Shown here: piece after piece, positions 21,172 to 24,171 of the stretch
Numbering within the stretch: the stretch's first letter is position 1
Layout of the letters: each line of letters begins with the position of its first letter
Assembly: GCA_021464525.1 (NCBI GenBank)
Contig: JADRCO010000959.1
Location: forward strand, 1 to 24,171
Reading direction: 5' to 3'
DNA length: 24,171 nucleotides
DNA from: Rhizophagus sp. LPA8_4_AMF
Taxonomy: Eukaryota; Glomeromycota; Glomeromycetes; Glomerales; Glomeraceae
The notes under the pieces: generated by a model
Databases searched by the model: none
The model's input: only the letters and a program-made list of their open reading frames with translations
What the model was told of the DNA's origin: nothing
Translations under genes and position numbers: made by a program

Positions 21172-23300
21172 TACTTATTTTTAAATTAAAATAATAGAAT
21201 TATTTATTAATTTAAATAAAAACTTGAAAAAATAAAATTTTTTGAAATATTTATTATTAAATAAAATTTTATTTATTATATTTTTAATTTTACTAAAATG
21301 TTTAATATTATAGAATGTTAAGTCTTCCATCTGTATTGCACATTACAGGTAAATTTTTGTATAGTATTTTGTAATTTATATTTGCATATAATTCTTATAC
21401 AATTAATAAAGCAATTGTATTTACTTTCAAAAAAAAAAAAACTAAAAATTAATGCCATAGTATATGTTTTACAAAAATTATAGCTTAATTAAAATTGCTT
21501 AATATTAAAAAAAAAAGATTTAATTGGTATTATTCTTATTTTTATATTGCAAATATTGCAAAATAAAAAAATTTGAAAAACTTAAAAAATATAAATAAAG
21601 TATATGCTATAATATTACTGTAATATGAAATATAATTATTATTATTAATAATAATATATTAAAGGTAATTAAAATAACAAAAATAGTAAAATTAATTTAA
21701 GTGCATTATCTAAATTTAGTAATGAGATTGTTTGTTAATTGTGGCTCTTACCCCTTACTCTCATTAAACACGAAATAATTTTAAACATAATTTTCCAGAA
21801 CACACTACCTTTTCTATAATCCTTTATCCTATACTCCACCTGTCTCATTCTTTTCATTCTGTTTTTGCTATTAAATATAAACTTATGCTTTCTAATTTTG
21901 TGCTTATAGATAGTAATGTATTTTGATTCATATGTCAATTTCAAAACGCGTTCATTTTAAAGCAAAAGACAAAAAGAATTGCACGCACCGTTAATACATT
22001 ACTTGAATCAAAATAAAAACTAAATCGATTATTAAATATTTATTATTTTTAACACTTGTTAACTGGGAGAATAATAATAAATGCTAAACATAAGAAATTA
22101 ATGACGCGATTCTTATCTTTGTATTTTAATACAATTTCCTTAAAATTTTCCAAGTTCGAAAATTATATGCACCTGTTATAGTGCTCCCATCTGCCTTATC
22201 GTTTGCACAATCTTCGCCATCCGCACATACAGTAGAAAGAAGGAGAACTTTAATTTCATTGTCTTTGATACCTTTTTTTCATCTTACAAAGAAAATTCTG
22301 GATAGGATCTCCTTTTTAAGATTTATTAAATACTGTATATACGTTATCGGATCATCGACGGATCATTAACGGATATTCCGTTCATTCCGTTGCCGCATTT
22401 GACTTTACTAAAAGCTCACATTCATTTGCTTCAAAATACAACAAATTTTTATAAATCAAATTCTTTTGAAGCTTTTCATTAGAATTATGTTTTTTTGTTT
22501 ATTCTAAATTTGATTTTTATTACGTAGTAGTTTTCACACGGGCGTTTAAATTTAAGGAATTTTCAAAAAAAATTTTTACGGTATATAGGTAATCCGAAAA
22601 GGTCCGATCATTCAACTACTAAAATTAAAAGTTTGCTTATTAATATATTGAATCGAACCATATTTGGTCAAAGGCTCAAACTGTTTCTCTAAAGCTGAAT
22701 GCCTGTGATTTCTGTAAAACCGTGAATTTGATAACGAAGTTATAATGAAATTCTGTGAACGGGAATAACATGGACCATCAAATCACTGAAAAATTTTTAT
22801 AGGTATGTATGAATTATACGAATCAAGAGAGATAATGAAAACCTATGATGCAACGCATATAGATTAATGAATGACTTTCTATGTACAGTATGTATATTGT
22901 CTACAGTAGTATAGATAGGCGTATGTTTACAAATGAATTTCTTGATATGCATTTACTGTATTGGACGCAAACCACTGTACAAATCATAAACAAAATTAAA
23001 TGAAAAGGAAATTTACATGGTCTATTAATTGATTAATAAAATTGGTATAAAACTGATGGGTACACCTCTAATACCTCTAATTCACTTCAAAATTCCATCC
23101 GATTTTAATACTCCTTTCATATACTCAAATATTCACGAAGATCAAACTCTAAAATTTCGTTCGATAACATAGTTAAAAGGTATGTATTGATCATTATTTG
23201 AGAAAAATTAAATAAATGTAAAAGTCAAAAAGAACAACCTCTTAAGTATGAACATTTTTTTTGATACTTATCGGTTATATAAAAAAAATTTCCTTTAAAG
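21172..23300. other. AT-rich then mixed spacer
   Basis: The first 550 bp continue the extreme AT tract. A 69-codon minus-strand ORF (21735-21944) and a 62-codon plus-strand ORF (22181-22369) show no known motif. Around 22160-22260 the minus strand reads a Cys-containing stretch (TVCADGEDCANDKADGSTIT) that might be an exon remnant, but no neighbouring exons were found. A near-palindrome AACGGATATTCCGTT lies at about 22367. Nothing else is supportable. Confidence 0.4.
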
Positions 23301-23528
23301 ATGAGTTTTATCGATAGAAGGACTCCAGCACGGATTAATACAGGAAGTCAAGGAAGCTCGTCATCATCATCTGCACCTGCACCTGCGCCCGCACCCGCAC
23401 CTGCACCTGCACCTGCCAAAAATCCTAAATCTAAAGTTAGCAAGTGGCTAAATGACAAAAAGAATACAGGAGACGAAAAATGGGAAAATGATTACAAAAC
23501 GAAATACGAATCTAATCAGCCTAGATAG
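23301..23528 (+). CDS. Small Ala-Pro-repeat protein, function unknown
   Basis: This is a single-exon frame of 75 codons. The protein has a basic N-terminus (DRRTPAR), a Ser run (about residues 19-24), seven Ala-Pro pairs (about 25-38), then a highly charged tail with VSKWLNDKK and DEKWENDYKTKY. There is no signal peptide or membrane segment; it should be soluble and largely disordered. Codon use is balanced and less AT-rich than its surroundings, which supports a real gene. TATATAAA lies at 23276-23283, only about 20 bases before the ATG, so either the 5' leader is very short or the box is not used. AATAAA lies 208 bases after the stop. I do not recognise the family. Confidence 0.55.
   Translation: MSFIDRRTPARINTGSQGSSSSSSAPAPAPAPAPAPAPAKNPKSKVSKWLNDKKNTGDEKWENDYKTKYESNQPR
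23372..23416 (+). repeat. GCACCT hexanucleotide repeat in coding DNA
   Basis: About seven tandem GCACCT units, with GCGCCC and GCACCC variants in the middle, encode the Ala-Pro run. Gain or loss of a unit changes the protein by two residues and keeps the frame. Confidence 0.85.
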
Positions 23529-23735
23529 CTATTGGATATAATCCTTCTTTATTATTTATTAGTGTCGGTGTGCTGCTCTATGATCGCTGGCACACACTTT
23601 ATTAGTTTTTTTTTATTGATCTCTATTCAACTACTTATCTTTTTTCTTTGATAAAACTTCTGTATTTGTATATTCATATCATGTATGTATTTTATATCCA
23701 TTGGTACGTCTAATAAGCCAATGAGCTGTTCACCC

Positions 23736-23741
23736 AATAAA
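23736..23741 (+). terminator. Putative polyadenylation signal
   Basis: AATAAATAAA lies about 210 bases after the stop of the Ala-Pro gene, the first such word in a less AT-rich stretch. This is assignment by motif only. Confidence 0.35.
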
Positions 23742-23790
23742 TAAATCTGTATTGTAGCACAAACCTCGATTCAACCAGAGATATAAATCA

Positions 23791-23810
23791 TGGGGTGATC
23801 AACTACCCCA
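23791..23810. repeat. Short stem-loop
   Basis: TGGGGT and ACCCCA form a 6-bp stem around GATCAACT. It lies 24 bases before a second, longer inverted repeat. Confidence 0.4.
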
Positions 23811-23833
23811 GCTGCACCCGAAAAAATTCCGCA

Positions 23834-23864
23834 ATGTCACATCACGTGATATCAGATGTGACAT
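23834..23864. repeat. Inverted repeat with 10-bp perfect arms
   Basis: ATGTCACATC and GATGTGACAT pair perfectly around the 11-base loop ACGTGATATCA, so TCACGTGA spans the left arm-loop junction. It could be a cruciform, a dimeric regulator site or a solo transposon end. Confidence 0.5.
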
Positions 23865-24171
23865 CTCGGCATATAATACCTATTTGTTTATGTTTATCAC
23901 TTGTCAATAATATATCTTCCGCACTTTTCTCACTTTTTCATATTAAAAACATAAGTTTTATAAATCTAGATATTTTTTAACAATAATTTAAAACTTTGTA
24001 TAGAATATTATTACATAAGTTAGACATTTTTTAACTTAAATGTTTATAGAGTTATGAATTTTTTAATAATATCAAGACGCGTTGTATTTTTTTATTTTTC
24101 AAAGCATAATTTGGACGCTTTAGTTAAAGAAAACAAGAAAAAGAAGCTTAAGCAAGGTTGTTCTGCAGGTA
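23865..24171. other. AT-rich right end
   Basis: Mostly AT-rich, with no complete gene. The last 70 bases are open on the plus strand and could begin an exon (LDALVKENKKKKLKQG) that leaves the window, but this cannot be judged here. Confidence 0.35.

Noticed and set aside
21735-21944. 69-codon Lys/Arg-rich ORF on the minus strand
   Set aside because: No motif and no context; may be a transposon remnant but cannot be shown.
22160-22260. Minus-strand Cys-containing stretch TVCADGEDCANDKADGSTIT
   Set aside because: Looks protein-like, but no start, partner exon or known family could be found.
24090-24171. Possible first part of an exon at the right edge (LDALVKENKKKKLKQG)
   Set aside because: Too short and cut by the window end; the Lys-rich run is easily produced by A-rich DNA.

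Overview
The window reads as nuclear DNA of an AT-rich, intron-dense fungus, most probably an arbuscular mycorrhizal fungus of the Rhizophagus (Glomeromycotina) type. Reasons: the protein set is fungal (PMT4-type O-mannosyltransferase, Stc1-domain zinc protein, DUF427 protein), almost every gene is cut by many short GT-AG introns (about 45 in seven intact genes), coding DNA is AT-biased, and intergenic DNA is full of small decayed transposons. The species is inferred, not proven.

Layout: (1) 299-1085, minus strand, a broken cytochrome P450. (2) 1086-2699, a repeat-rich spacer with a TA-flanked MITE (1528-1779), many copies of a TTTTGGACA motif and a 374-bp foldback element (2208-2581). (3) 2700-14270, a compact housekeeping block whose genes I rebuilt exon by exon: GINS subunit SLD5 (+), a p47/Shp1-type UBA-SEP-UBX cofactor of Cdc48/p97 (-, with a MITE in one intron), SF3B5 (+), U4/U6 snRNP protein PRP4 (-), a PMT4/POMT1-type protein O-mannosyltransferase (+) and a small Stc1-domain zinc protein (-). 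Strands alternate along the block, giving two divergent promoters (180 and 229 bp) and three convergent 3' junctions. (4) 14271-18640, a gene-poor stretch with an intact DUF427 gene (17301-17814) and a decayed second copy of its first three exons (15617-15895). (5) About 18640-21720, an extremely AT-rich tract with a Tc1/mariner-type MITE (19049-19230) and a 770-bp Mutator-like deletion derivative (20393-21162) that keeps both ends of a zinc-knuckle protein gene. (6) 21720-24171, mostly empty, with a small Ala-Pro-repeat protein gene (23301-23528) followed by two stem-loops.

The housekeeping genes serve DNA replication (SLD5), Cdc48-dependent ubiquitin and membrane-fusion work (p47), pre-mRNA splicing (SF3B5, PRP4) and secretory-pathway glycosylation (PMT4). 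They are neighbours and partly share promoters but do not form one pathway, apart from the two splicing factors that converge on each other. Exon joins were placed by eye from reading frame, splice signals and family resemblance. No tRNA, rRNA or CRISPR array was seen.
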